Origin: Lentibacillus sp. CBA3610
GTDB taxonomy: Bacteria; Bacillota; Bacilli; Bacillales; Amphibacillaceae
Assembly (NCBI RefSeq): GCF_013373365.1
Contig: NZ_CP035925.1
Location: forward strand, 1 to 64,000
Direction: 5' to 3'
Length of the DNA stretch: 64,000 bases
Program-made: the position numbers and the translations under genes
Notes under the pieces: generated by a model
What the model was told of the DNA's origin: nothing
The model's database searches: none
What the model saw: only the letters and a program-made list of their open reading frames with translations
Shown here: piece after piece, positions 48,798 to 58,376 of the stretch
How positions within the stretch are numbered: position 1 is the first letter of the stretch
How the letters are laid out: every line of letters starts with the position of its first letter

Positions 48798-49313
48798 TCA
48801 TTCAAAATAGCAGATACCCGGATCACCGGTATTGAATTGTCTCGGAAAAAGAAATCCTTCTGTGTATGGTGATGATTGACCCATTTTGAGATACATATAG
48901 GCTGTATCTGACAGAAATGCTTTGGCACTCTGCACATCACAACGTCCCATGACGATATCGTTCATGATATTTATAGACAACAGGTTCATCGCTTCCTGGT
49001 CACACATGGAGGTAACCTCACCTTTTGTACGGTCAATGGTCAGACTGCCATCAAATATGACAATATCGTCATACAATTGTGGTGGGACCTGATAGTCAAT
49101 CGTTTGTTCCAAAAAGTCAGGATGCGGGTGGGGAAAATTATGCGGAACCGTCTCCCGGTGCACGATTGTGCGTTTCCACGCCCCGTTATGATGCCAGACC
49201 AGTTTGCTCTCTGTCGCTTCTTGAGGATAACCATCCTTTTGGATGATTTCTTTTGCTCCCTTTAGAGGGTTGCCTTCCCAATTCTTCAAAATTTGCTCTG
49301 GGTGTTTATCCAT
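48798..49313 (-). CDS. Hypothetical protein, unassigned
   Basis: A 171-residue soluble protein that I do not recognise. Notable parts are the N-terminal MDKHPEQILKNWEGNPLKGA, a histidine-proline run NFPHPHPDF (about residue 60), LYDDIVIFDGSLTIDRTKGE, and two C-terminal cysteines. No signal peptide or membrane segment. ATG 49313 is followed by a plausible start; the upstream minus sequence has GGAGGCGATGAA. It is alone between terminators and divergent from the AEC carrier. Confidence 0.75.
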   Translation of the reverse strand: MDKHPEQILKNWEGNPLKGAKEIIQKDGYPQEATESKLVWHHNGAWKRTIVHRETVPHNFPHPHPDFLEQTIDYQVPPQLYDDIVIFDGSLTIDRTKGEVTSMCDQEAMNLLSINIMNDIVMGRCDVQSAKAFLSDTAYMYLKMGQSSPYTEGFLFPRQFNTGDPGICYFE

Positions 49314-49519
49314 TTCATCGCCTCCAAGCCATTTGCCTAGAGGTATTGTATGGTTTCGCCTAATCTTATGTGACTGGTTTAAATAGGAGAAGTTTTTAAT
49401 GGAATTTAAAAATAATGTTACCGGAGTTCATTGATGGTCCGGTCTTTTTATAATACGATGAGGGAATAGATAATTAGAAAGGCAACGTTACACAACAAAC
49501 GAAGGGGGATGGCGTTTCA

Positions 49520-50491
49520 ATGATCGTATTATTTCAGGTAGTCATCCCGATTTTTGCGATCATTTTATGTGGCTTTTTGGCTGGAAGGCTTTCATTATTG
49601 TCATTTAACAGCACATCATCGTTAAACAATTTTGTGTATTATTTTGCACTGCCGGCACTATTGTTCTTTTCGCTGGCCACTGCACCGGTGGATCGAATTT
49701 TAAATGTGAAATTTATTCTGGCTAATCTATGCATCATTTTTAGCTGCTTTGCTTTAACAGTCCTGATATTTAAATACATATTTAAAAAAACATTTCCCGA
49801 AGTCAGCATGTACGGAATGGTTACTACATATGGCAATACCGGTTTTATGGGCATCCCGCTGTTGGTTGCAGCATTTGGGCAGGAAGCCGCTGTGCCGGCA
49901 GCGATTGTTACGTTTATTTATGATCTGACCATCATCACGCTGGTTGTCGGATCATTTGAAGCAGCCAAAGCGATGAATAAAAAACATGACGGACAGACAA
50001 GCTTTTTATCACTGTCCGGAATGATCGCAAAATCGGTACTACTGAATCCGATTAATGCGTCACTGTTATTAGGGATTATTGTCGCTGTTTCACAAATCCC
50101 GCTTCCCGATCCGGTTTATGTATTTACAGATACATTAGGCCCTGCAGCAGGTCCGACTGCCTTATTTGCATTGGGATTGGGGTTAACCGGCCAGCGAAGT
50201 GTATTGAAAAACAAAACTTACCAGTTGCCTGAGATGCTTACATTAATTGGCTTAAAATTAATCGCTTTGCCTTTATTCGCGATTTTATTTGTCTATGTTG
50301 TGTTCCCGCTGGATGATGACTTATGGGCAACGTCCGTTGTCATACTGTCAGCTCTGCCAACCGGTGCGATTGTTTACGTATTTGCTGAAAAATACCAGAC
50401 ACTCGTGAAGCAAATTCCTTTGTACATATTGGCGACAACCGTCGTTTCGGTTATGACCATCTCGATTTTTCTTGTTGTAATGATTGGATGA
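49520..50491 (+). CDS. AEC-family transporter (auxin efflux carrier-like)
   Basis: A 323-residue membrane protein with ten hydrophobic segments and an inverted-repeat topology. Conserved parts are IILCGFLAGRLSLL, NFVYYFALPALLFFSLA, MVTTYGNTGFMGIPLLVAAF and, near the end, VILSALPTGAIVYVFAEKYQ. Bacterial members export or exchange organic acids such as malate. ATG 49520 follows GAAGGGGGATGGCGTTTCA. A terminator follows. Confidence 0.92.
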   Translation: MIVLFQVVIPIFAIILCGFLAGRLSLLSFNSTSSLNNFVYYFALPALLFFSLATAPVDRILNVKFILANLCIIFSCFALTVLIFKYIFKKTFPEVSMYGMVTTYGNTGFMGIPLLVAAFGQEAAVPAAIVTFIYDLTIITLVVGSFEAAKAMNKKHDGQTSFLSLSGMIAKSVLLNPINASLLLGIIVAVSQIPLPDPVYVFTDTLGPAAGPTALFALGLGLTGQRSVLKNKTYQLPEMLTLIGLKLIALPLFAILFVYVVFPLDDDLWATSVVILSALPTGAIVYVFAEKYQTLVKQIPLYILATTVVSVMTISIFLVVMIG

Positions 50492-50506
50492 GCGTAAACT
50501 TTTAAC

Positions 50507-50541
50507 AATCAAGGAAAATCCAAGTCCGGATTTCCTTGATT
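50507..50541 (+). terminator. Terminator after the AEC carrier
   Basis: aatcaaggaaaatcc and ggatttccttgatt arms around a short loop, with T residues after. Confidence 0.85.
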
Positions 50542-50559
50542 ATTAAAATCTGTCATCCT

Positions 50560-50658
50560 CTAAGAACGATTACGGCGATGTCTTTCTTTACCGCCTTTCA
50601 TAGCATTTAATTCTTCTTTGTTTTTGTTCTTTTTCTTTTTCCCTTTATCAGTGCTCAT
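50560..50658 (-). CDS. Small highly basic protein (32 residues)
   Basis: MSTDKGKKKKNKNKEELNAM, then KGGKERHRRNRS. It has an ideal ribosome site, AAAAGGAGGTTTCC, right before the ATG at 50658. Almost half the residues are Lys or Arg, so it may bind nucleic acid. Not recognised. It resembles the 16-residue ORF at 25880 in composition. Confidence 0.65.
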   Translation of the reverse strand: MSTDKGKKKKNKNKEELNAMKGGKERHRRNRS

Positions 50659-50702
50659 TGGAAACCTCCTTTTCCCATAGTTTGAGCTAATCAAGATAAA
50701 TC

Positions 50703-52703
50703 ATGTGAAGAATGGTATAGTTGCTTGTATTTCCATGCTGATATTCCCACAGCTAAAGCAGTGGGGTTCTGAATCTATTGTCCTTCTTCGGCCGCGGCCA
50801 GCCACAGACACATTTGCATGTGCTCGACATTTAGGCTGTTCAGATACTTGGGACCTTTCCTTCAGAAACTTTCACGCAAAGCAGCCTTCTGCTGCATTAA
50901 CGACCGCATTTTTGACTTTCGCAAGCCGGTGGTATCACACCGCTGTATGTGTGCATTAGTTTTTTTACACTGATTCCCGAATTTTAAAATCATCTTTTGT
51001 CCTTTACAATGTTTGTATTGCTTGGTCATGGCAACTTTAAACAATGGAAAGTGCCTTACATTTGCTTCGATTTGGTTTGGTCCCGATTCATTGGCATTCA
51101 TCATAAATAAAAAGGCTGAATATAAAGTGAAACTTCATTCAGCGGTGCGGTTCTTACGCTGAATGTTAGTTGAACAGATCGGACCTTTACGGGCAGCTGG
51201 CCCCACAAGTCTTTCTTAATTTAATTGTAATATTGAAGTGGGGTCTTGCTGCCCGTTAAGGCGGGGATAAATCACGCTGCAAGCTTTGTATGTCATCAAT
51301 CACATGCCAGCGCTGTGACAATGGCTTTTTGCTGTATAATATTTTTAAACATGGCAGTACTGGCTGGCTTTTGAACTTCTGAGTATGTACCTCTACAAAA
51401 GTACCGCCAAGGCGTATCACTTTTTCGCGCAGTATGGTGATAAACATAGCAGGTGCCCGATGGCCGAATGTTTTTCCAAAACGTTTTTTACGTACATTTT
51501 TTTTCCTGTTTTCCCGGATATTTTCGGTTTTCTGTTTTCGTTTTTTGCAGGGCTTTAAAATGCATGGTTTCCGTATAAAAGTGATCACCCAAGCGTGAGA
51601 AGTTCATTTGCTAAAGCACGGTGGATAATTTCCGAATCACTGCTGTTTGCGATGCAATTCTTTTAATCTTACACGATGTTTCCGATAACGATTGGAAAAT
51701 ACCCAGGTTTTCTTGCCTTGTTTGATCGTGCCATCTCTATTGAAATTTGCGGGTTTGTCGCGCGTCTTGAAACGGTCCATTTTGCGTTGACCAATCGAAT
51801 ATCACGTGATATTTCTTGAACCTGTTCCGCTAAATTGAATAAGGCAGTTTTTGCTAATGATGAGACAGCCAGGGTTGATGTGCCAATATCCAATCCAACA
51901 TCTCCTTTTCCAAGCTTTCTGTTTTTGGATGGTGGATACCCGCTGATAACCAAATCAGCAAAATAGCGTATGCGCCCTACTTCTTTTTGAACAATCCGCA
52001 CAAATTTTAACCCTGTAATTGATCATGTACCGTTTTCTCTTTTCCGTCTGATATGATTGTATAGGAGAATGGTGTCTGTTGATCCAAGTGATGAGGATTT
52101 AAGAAAGCATAGGCATCGTTCTTTTTGATTTTCAGTGGCGTTGTCAAATCTTATAAACGAGAATCCATCTATAAACCGCCCAGCCTGTCGTGTTCGTTTT
52201 CCCTTCAAACTCTCCATGTCTTTTCGAACAAAGCGGAACATGCTTAGCTTTGCCGAATAGTTTTTTTACTGAATGTCAGCCAGGCGCGGAGGGCTATTTT
52301 TTGCGCAAACAGCTGCATCACTTTATTATATGAAAGTGCTGACGAACAGGCTTTACCCACGCGTGTGAAGCAAACTCGGTCAGTCCATATTTTTTTTCTT
52401 AAAAGATGAAGCTTTGATTGATTATTTTCTTTTCCTGATAGCGAGGCATCATGGTCATCTTTTGCCAATTTCTTATTAAGGCCCTGCAGTTGCCGAATTA
52501 ATCGCTTGTATGCCTTTTCCGCTTCATTTGTTTTTCACGTTTCAAGTATTCCAGAACGGTATTATATATGATGCGGCAAATTTCCAATTCATCAGTGATG
52601 GCAGCAAATATTCTGTGTTATAGTCTAATTCAAGGGTTACACAAACGTTGGGATGTTGTTTTAGCCAATGTGAACACCTCTTTAAAGGGAACGTATGTTT
52701 CAT
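50703..52703 (-). pseudogene. TnpB-like transposase relic (IS200/IS605-related)
   Basis: Reading the minus strand with many frame changes gives a TnpB-type protein. Pieces include CVTLELDYNTEYLLPSLMNW (near 52650), LLRKKIWTDRVCFTRVGKAC and SSALSYNKVMQLFAQKIALR (near 52400), ESLKGKRTRQAGRFIDGF, GKGDVGLDIGTSTLAVSS (RuvC-like first motif, near 51890), FGHRAPAMFITILREKVIRL and GGTFVEVHTQ, and PLSQRWH followed by QRDL (near 51280, where the zinc ribbon would be). Many stops make it inactive as read. The tail below 51256 is interrupted by a palindrome and only weakly recognisable. No tnpA is present. Confidence 0.72.
51189..51257. repeat. 69-bp palindromic insertion in the TnpB relic
   Basis: acgggcagctggccccac (51189-51206) and gtggggtcttgctgcccgt (51239-51257) are inverted repeats with two mismatches around an AT-rich loop. 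It lies right after the codons for QRDLSPP, near the expected zinc-ribbon end. It may be a small palindromic element or a terminator. Confidence 0.7.
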
Positions 52704-52928
52704 TTTTAGTATACCTATGACAATCAGAAAGCAAGAAATCGGTTACTAAATACACTTAATCTTTTTAAACTTAATTCATTTCAGATACTTCAAGTACACA
52801 ATCCTTCTTTTTGTGGTGCTCCGTATCTGACCTCACTTTCATCCCATGTCTCAAGACGATGGGCTTTCTCGTTTGGAGAATCTGTAAATTGTACAATAAT
52901 CAGAAGAAAGAGGACAGGAGGGGATGAC

Positions 52929-53772
52929 ATGACCATTCAAACAATATTAGATGAAGTCAGCCATGAAATAAGTAATGTTCCGGGAGTTGTTGGCGTTGTT
53001 TTAGGCGGCTCACGGGCAAGAGGGACTCATCATGAAACGTCGGATATTGATATCGGCATCTATTATGATGAAGCAACTGGTTTTGATGTGAAGGCAGTTG
53101 AAAAAATAGCTCAACAATTGGATGACAAACATCGGGAAAATCTGGTCAGTTCATTAGGAGAGTGGGGGCCATGGATTAACGGCGGCGGATGGCTTGGTGT
53201 TGAGGGATATCATGTTGATTTGATTTTCGGGACATTCACAGGGTCTCACAAGTTATTGATGATTGTTTATCAGGCAATGTTTCATCGCACTATCCACACT
53301 GGACATCCACATGCGTTCCTGAATGTCATGTATATGGGCGAAATTGCGATTTGTGAATTTTTAACTGACCCAGAAAAACAAATCGCAGACCTGAAAGCCA
53401 AAACGATGCCTTACCCAAGGCATTAAAGATGCGATTACCGGTTATTTCCTGTTTGAAGCGATTTTTTCCCTCATGTTCGCGAAAGATAATGCGGGAAAAG
53501 ATGATATGACATATGTGGCCGGTCACTGTTTTCGAAGCATAGCCTGCCTGAATCAGGTGTTGTTCGCCTGGAACAAAACCTATTGCATCAATGAGAAAAA
53601 AGCAGTACGCATGATTGAAGGATTTCCTGACAAGCCAGAAAATTATAAGAAAAGGACAGATGAGATCTTTTCGCTGATTTCGACCAATCCGGAGAGTACA
53701 CGCAGCGCTGTAAGCATACTTCAGGAGCTGATTCGTGAAACGGAAGGCTTGGTTGATCGTTCAATTGTTTAA
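52929..53772 (+). pseudogene. Nucleotidyltransferase-domain protein (aminoglycoside adenylyltransferase-like), frameshifted
   Basis: Residues 20-50 read VVGVVLGGSRARGTHHETSD and IDIGIYYDE, the G[GS]S...DxD motif of the nucleotidyltransferase fold. WGPWINGGGWLGVEGYHVDL follows. A missing T near 53230 shifts the frame (the correct reading is RDIHRVSQVIDDCLSGNV), and an extra C near 53299 restores it. A further break near 53420 separates the C-terminal part, which reads ITGYFLFEAIFSLMFAKDNA and AGHCFRSIACLNQVLFAWNK. Indels with almost no loss of protein similarity suggest base-call errors. ATG follows AGGAGGGGATGAC. Confidence 0.83.
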
Positions 53773-53861
53773 CTAAAATTTGATAAATTGGGCGAAGGGA
53801 TCAACATTTAGCCGAAACTTTACAAGCAGACAAATTTCGGCAGCAGTAAAGAGCGAATTTA

Positions 53862-54640
53862 TGCACGAGAGAGTTGTTCTCACGATTGATCATAGCAAAA
53901 AGAAGCGCATTATGCACGAGACAGTTGTTCTCACGAATGATCACAGCAAAAAAGAAGCGAATTATGCACGAGACAGTTGTTCTCACGATTGCTCACAGCA
54001 AAAAAGAAGCGCATTATGCACGAGATAGTTGTTCTCGCGATTGATTACAGCAAAAAAGAAGCGCACTTTGCACGAGACGGTTGTTCTCACGATTGATTAC
54101 AGCGAAAAAGAAGCGCATTATGCACGAGACAGTTGTTCTCACGATTGATTACAGCAAAAAAGAAGCGCACTTTGCACGAGAGAGTTGTTCTCACGATTGT
54201 TCACAGCAAAAAAGAAGCGCATTATGCACGAGATAGTTGTTTCTCCGCGATTGATTACAGCAAAAAGAAGCGCACTTTGCACGAGACAGTTGTTCTCTCA
54301 CGATTGCTCACAGCAATGAAGAAGCGCATTATGCACGAGACGGTTGTTTCCGATTGATCACAGCAATGAGGAAGCGCATTTGCACGAGAGGTTGTTCTCA
54401 CGATTGATCACACAATGAGGAAGCGCATTATGCACGAGACAGTTGTTCTCACGATTGCTCACAGCAATGAGGAAGCGCATTATGCACGAGAGAGTTGTTC
54501 TCACGATTGATCACAGCAATGAAGAAGCGCATTATGCACGAGAGAGTTGTTCTCATGATTGCTCACAGCAAAAAAGAAGCGCACTTTACACGAGACAGGC
54601 CTTCTCTCGATCAAAAGTCGCAAATTTAGAGCACAATTTG
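53862..54640. repeat. 52-bp tandem array F, about 15 units
   Basis: tgcacgag recurs at 53862, 53913, 53965, 54017, 54069, 54121, 54173, 54225, 54278, 54332, 54381, 54431, 54483, 54535 and, degenerate, at 54587. The step is 52 bp with small deviations. Unit: tgcacgagacagttgttctc, then acgattgatcacagcaaaaa, then agaagcgcatta. It shares period and left half with array E. It lies between the nucleotidyltransferase gene and the SDR relic. Confidence 0.95.
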
Positions 54641-54879
54641 AACGTGACGAATCTTTATGCTCCCGTTATGAACATAAAAGCTAATAATATATTGCCGCAT
54701 GCAACTGACAGGCCGACAAAACGCTATGTAGGTCGGATTGTCGGCACTAGATACCCTGTTTTTGGAATCCCCCACCTCAAGACGATAAGGTAAATCCAAG
54801 AAGAAAAGAGGGATCCAACTGCCACTCAATCTGTTCTGACATGTACAATGCACTCACAAGCCCGGTAAAAATTAGAATG

Positions 54880-55633
54880 CAGCAGTCCACCCGCCGTCAG
54901 CTGTCAGAACTGTTCCGTTTAGAAAGCTTGAATCCTCGGATGCCAGAATAATGCTGCTTTGCAACTTCCTCGGTTGTTCCGACTCTCGGCATCAACAGCC
55001 TGTACTGGTTTGGTACGCTCCATTCCAAACTGACTGACATTTTCCATCGATGATGAAATATTCGTTGCGACACCGCCTGGCGCGATGGCATTACAACGTA
55101 TACCTTTCTGTGCATACATATAACCCGTGTTTTTCGTGAGACCAATGACTGCATGTTTTTGATGCACCATATGCTGCGCCTGCATGAGCCCCGTTGAATC
55201 CGCCGGTTGAAGCAGTATTCACGATAACGCCCTTTCGTTTTCCAGGAAAATGGGCAGGGCTTTACGTATAGCTCTCATAACGCCTTTTGTATTCACATCA
55301 AAATGAGACCCCCAGCGTTCATCAAAGAACTTCCCTGCTGGTTCAAACCGTCCATGATCCCTGCATTATTTACTAAAATATCCAACGTGCCAAAATTTTA
55401 TTCACGGCAGTATCGACCATGTTATCAAATATCTTTGTTTCGCAACATTCACTTGAACAGCCGTAGCTTGTCCATTATTTTTGTTCAATTTCTTTAACGA
55501 CTGCTTCTGCACCTTCTATGTTAAGGTCAGCAGCCACTACTTTTGCGCCTTCCTTAGCATACAAACCGGCAATTGCTTTTCCCATACCCGAAGCTGCACC
55601 TGTTACAACTGCAACTTTGTCTTTTAACTTCAT
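54880..55633 (-). pseudogene. Short-chain dehydrogenase, multiply frameshifted
   Basis: ATG 55633 (minus; ribosome site GGAGGGAAAAGG) reads KLKDKVAVVTGAASGMGKAI and AGLYAKEGAKVVAADLNIEG, an SDR cofactor motif. Later pieces in other frames include VNTASTGGFNGAHAGAAYGA-like catalytic sequence (near 55200), QKGIRCNAIAPGGVATNISS and, at the end, FLNGTVLTADGGWTAA. At least five frame changes occur. It is divergent from a TetR gene, a common regulator-target layout. Confidence 0.82.
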
Positions 55634-55784
55634 CCTTTTCCCTCCTGAAATGATGATAAATATTGAACATTGTGTACAATAAAATTATACTCGAGGAGGA
55701 AAAGAAGCACAAACAACGAAAAATGCGATAAACGTTCAGTAATTGACTTATTTATAAAAATGTTCAGCAATGGAGTGAAAAAAT

Positions 55785-56525
55785 TTGAAACAGGATCTGC
55801 GGGTTATTAAAACGCAGGAAAATTTACGCCACGCTTTATTGACCCTATTAAAATCGAAGCCTTGGATCTATAACAAGTAGCCGAACTATGCCGCACTGCA
55901 ACATCAATCGTGGCACATTTTTATTTACACTACAAAGACGTTCATGGCGTTTTTACACTATTAGTAGGGAATTGTGGAAGATTTAAGACAATCTATGAGG
56001 GACCTTATTATAAAGACGAACTTTGCGATTCAGGATATTGAGGCAGATATGATTAAAATATTTCATCATGTCAAGAAATATCAAGGTTTCTATCGGATCG
56101 TCTTTGATGAACGTATACCAATGGTGTACTATCATTTGCTATTTGATACCGTGCGCTCAATTATGAAAAAGTCCGTGGATGAAAGGGAATTGGAGGCAAA
56201 TCAGGATATAAATACGGATTATCTTGTCAGCTACCAGACGAATGCCATTCTCGGTATTTTGATTGAATGGCATCGTGAAGGCTATAAGACTTCAGCCGAG
56301 GAACTAAATGAGCAACTCATAGCTATTTTATCTATCAATAGCCCTTTTCGAAAGGATGACAATAGATATTACCCAAAAAAGCAAAGCCGCCCAGTCTGGC
56401 GGCTTTACTTTTCGAGTATTATGCACTATGAAATAAATTCTGATTATTTCTTGTTTAATGTCATCGGTCGACGTCTCGAGCACGATGGACAGTTCTTTAA
56501 ACAAAATGGTTTGTATGTTTGTTAA
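55785..56525 (+). pseudogene. TetR/AcrR-family regulator, frameshifted, without a clear stop
   Basis: TTG 55785 (GGAGTG upstream) reads MKQDLRVIKTQENLRHALLT. After frame repairs near 55860-55910 it reads PLDLITVAELCRTATINRGT and FYLHYKDVHGVFTLLVGNIV, a TetR-type HTH of the small YxaF/TetR_C_33-like kind. The rest from 55974 is intact and helical. The frame runs on to 56525 through a terminator hairpin and into the opposing CarD gene, so its true stop (expected near 56340-56380) has probably been lost to an indel. Confidence 0.78.
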
Positions 56526-56924
56526 AAGTTTACTGTCCTGTTCAAAAAACTTTCGGCCTTCTGCTTGATAGACATGTTTTTTCCGTATCAGGGTGTTGGC
56601 TGTTTTGGCAATCTCCATCCGGTCTCCGGAGTTGAGAGCAGCATTATAGGTCTTAATCCGGGAATTGCTATTGTCAATCCAGTCAACACCCTTCGATTGG
56701 AACGATTCCAGGATTTTTTTTGCTTCATCCTTGTTCATCAATTTCCGCATCATAACGTTTTTGTTTTCTGCAGGGGCGTTTATCGTTAACTGGTGCTGGT
56801 TATCTTCAATCGGATGCAGCACATAATAAGTTTTGACAGCTCCATTCACTTCCTTATCAGAGATGTCCTCCACCCGGCATATGCCGTGTCCGGAATAGAT
56901 AATCAAATCGCCAATATCATGCAT
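56328..56924 (-). CDS. CarD-family transcription factor (YdeB-like), C-terminus extended
   Basis: A CarD/TRCF RNA-polymerase-interacting protein. Residues 1-60 form the Tudor-like domain (GDLIIYSGHGICRVEDISDK), and the rest is helical DNA-binding sequence ending LFKELSIVLETSTDDIKQEI. CarD proteins bind the RNA polymerase beta subunit and stabilise open complexes, especially at rRNA promoters. The family is about 155-165 residues; here the frame runs to 198 through the terminator. A one-base deletion near residue 167 would give a stop at 56427. ATG 56924 has AAAAGGAGATACCTAA upstream. Confidence 0.88.
   Translation of the reverse strand: MHDIGDLIIYSGHGICRVEDISDKEVNGAVKTYYVLHPIEDNQHQLTINAPAENKNVMMRKLMNKDEAKKILESFQSKGVDWIDNSNSRIKTYNAALNSGDRMEIAKTANTLIRKKHVYQAEGRKFFEQDSKLLTNIQTILFKELSIVLETSTDDIKQEIIRIYFIVHNTRKVKPPDWAALLFWVISIVILSKRAIDR
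56378..56416. terminator. Bidirectional terminator between tetR and carD
   Basis: gcaaagccgcc and ggcggctttac form a GC-rich stem with a six-base loop; A-rich and T-rich flanks serve both strands. Confidence 0.85.
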
Positions 56925-56995
56925 TTAGGTATCTCCTTTTAACCACTATTGTAAACCAAGTTGACTATTTCCGTTATATATCTTTTTTGGAAAAA

Positions 56996-57035
56996 TGTCA
57001 ACTTAATTGACAATGAGGGATGGATTGTATATATT
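56996..57035 (+). promoter_or_regulatory. Promoter and palindromic operator of the MarR gene
   Basis: TTGACA (57007-57012), 17 bp, TATATT (57030-57035). The perfect 17-bp palindrome tgtcaacttaattgaca (56996-57012) covers the -35 and is a likely MarR operator. A half-site, agttgac, lies at 56959. Confidence 0.8.
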
Positions 57036-57059
57036 ACCAATAGTTAAGGAGTGTTAAAA

Positions 57060-57485
57060 ATGAATTTGGAAAGTCTGAATTTAATTGATATGATCAGCGA
57101 ACGTCATCTTCAGCTTCGGAAATTATCTGAGAGTCTTTGGGATGAGAGAAGTGACATTTATCTGGCAAAATCAGAGCGGTTTATTCTGGCAAGAATTTAT
57201 CAGAAGGGAGAGACAACCATTTCTTCGGTGACCAAAAATGTGGATATCTCCCGCCAGGCGACACATAAATTCATTAAGCAGCTTGAGCAAAAAGGGCTGG
57301 TGCATATAAAAGCCATGGAACATAATAAAAAAGAACGATCCATCACATTAACGAATTTTGGGAAAGAATGCTATAGAAAAAATGAATCACTGGAGTCAAT
57401 GCTTGAAAAACAAATTGCCGAAAATATCGGTACCGAAAAAGTGACACAGTTGAAAGAGATTTTAAAATTGGACTGGGGGTTATAA
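57060..57485 (+). CDS. MarR-family regulator
   Basis: A 141-residue winged-helix regulator: the HTH reads TTISSVTKNVDISRQATHKF and IKQLEQKGLVHIKAMEHNKK, and the wing follows as KKERSITLTNFGKE. MarR proteins dissociate from DNA on binding a ligand or on cysteine oxidation. One cysteine is present, at about residue 105. ATG 57060 has AAGGAG ten bases upstream. Related palindromes upstream of this gene and yhfK suggest a small regulon with the peroxidase-like gene downstream. Confidence 0.93.
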   Translation: MNLESLNLIDMISERHLQLRKLSESLWDERSDIYLAKSERFILARIYQKGETTISSVTKNVDISRQATHKFIKQLEQKGLVHIKAMEHNKKERSITLTNFGKECYRKNESLESMLEKQIAENIGTEKVTQLKEILKLDWGL

Positions 57486-57576
57486 TATAGGGCTCAACAA
57501 ACTTTTGGCATAGGTACGTTTGCTTCGGGGTGTTGCAATCTTGATTTGATGACTTAGTCTATCATCACTAAGTTCT

Positions 57577-57600
57577 AAAATCAGAATAGTTGTTATTTTA
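57577..57600 (+). promoter_or_regulatory. Sequence shared with the yhfK upstream region (copy 1)
   Basis: ctaaaatcagaatagttgtt here and ttaaaagcagaatagttgtt at 58395-58414 share 14 consecutive bases (cagaatagttgtt plus flank). Each precedes one gene of the redox group. Confidence 0.5.
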
Positions 57601-57651
57601 TACCAAAAGCGTGAAAATAGACAATATAAGAATAGACAAGGAGGAATGACA

Positions 57652-58308
57652 TTGGCTGGCAGTTTTTATGAGACAAGTCAGGCGCAGCATTTAAGTAAAT
57701 TGAAAGATCTTGCGCCGGAGCAGACGAAGGCTTTTGCAGCGTTTAACGATGGTGTTTTCAAGGACGGTGCCCTGACCAAAAAGGAAAAGGAAATCATCGC
57801 GGTTACAGTTGCACATGTCACCGAATGTCCGTATTGCATTGATTCGCACACTAAAAAAGCGAAAAAAGAAGGAGCAACACTTGAAGAATTGGTTGAAGGC
57901 GTTTATGTGACAACAGCCGTTGAAGCAGGCGGTGCCGTTACACACAGCACCAATATGCATAACACGCTGTCGGATGATGCGGGTGATGTATTGTACGAGC
58001 GTTCCAACCTGAAGAATCTCAATCAGCTGGGCAAGCATGCGAAAGATGCATTTCAAGGCTATTCCGGATTCAATGAAGCAGCAATGAAAGAAGGGGAATT
58101 GAGTACGAAATTCAAGGAAATCGTCGCAGTGGCTGTCGGTCACGCAACCCTTTGCCCTTATTGCATCGATGTTCATACAAAAAATGCCGATAAGCTGGGC
58201 GTATCGAGAGAAGAGCTCAGTGAAGCCGTGTTGGTTGCTTCCGCGATGTTGGCAGGCGGTTCATATGCCCATATGGCGAATATGATTGAGAGTTATGGTG
58301 AAGCATAA
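57652..58308 (+). CDS. Tandem carboxymuconolactone decarboxylase/AhpD-like protein
   Basis: A 218-residue protein made of two fused AhpD-like helical domains. Each carries the redox pair and general base in CPYCIDSHTKKAKKEG (about residues 62-77) and CPYCIDVHTKNADKLG (about 164-179). AhpD-type CXXC sites take part in alkylhydroperoxide reduction; the single-domain relatives usually trimerise. TTG 57652 is chosen because AAGGAGG ends eight bases upstream; the ATG at 57646 is almost inside that site. It sits in a MarR-associated group. Confidence 0.9.
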   Translation: MAGSFYETSQAQHLSKLKDLAPEQTKAFAAFNDGVFKDGALTKKEKEIIAVTVAHVTECPYCIDSHTKKAKKEGATLEELVEGVYVTTAVEAGGAVTHSTNMHNTLSDDAGDVLYERSNLKNLNQLGKHAKDAFQGYSGFNEAAMKEGELSTKFKEIVAVAVGHATLCPYCIDVHTKNADKLGVSREELSEAVLVASAMLAGGSYAHMANMIESYGEA

Positions 58309-58376
58309 AGGGGTTTTAACTTGTCAGATGCTGATTGGATGATTCAAAACAGTTATCGGACTTTTAACATAAATAA

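Noticed and set aside
53862-54640. CRISPR array
   Set aside because: The whole 52-bp unit is repeated with no unique spacers, and no cas genes are present. The same applies to the 26132 array and the 20- and 21-bp arrays.
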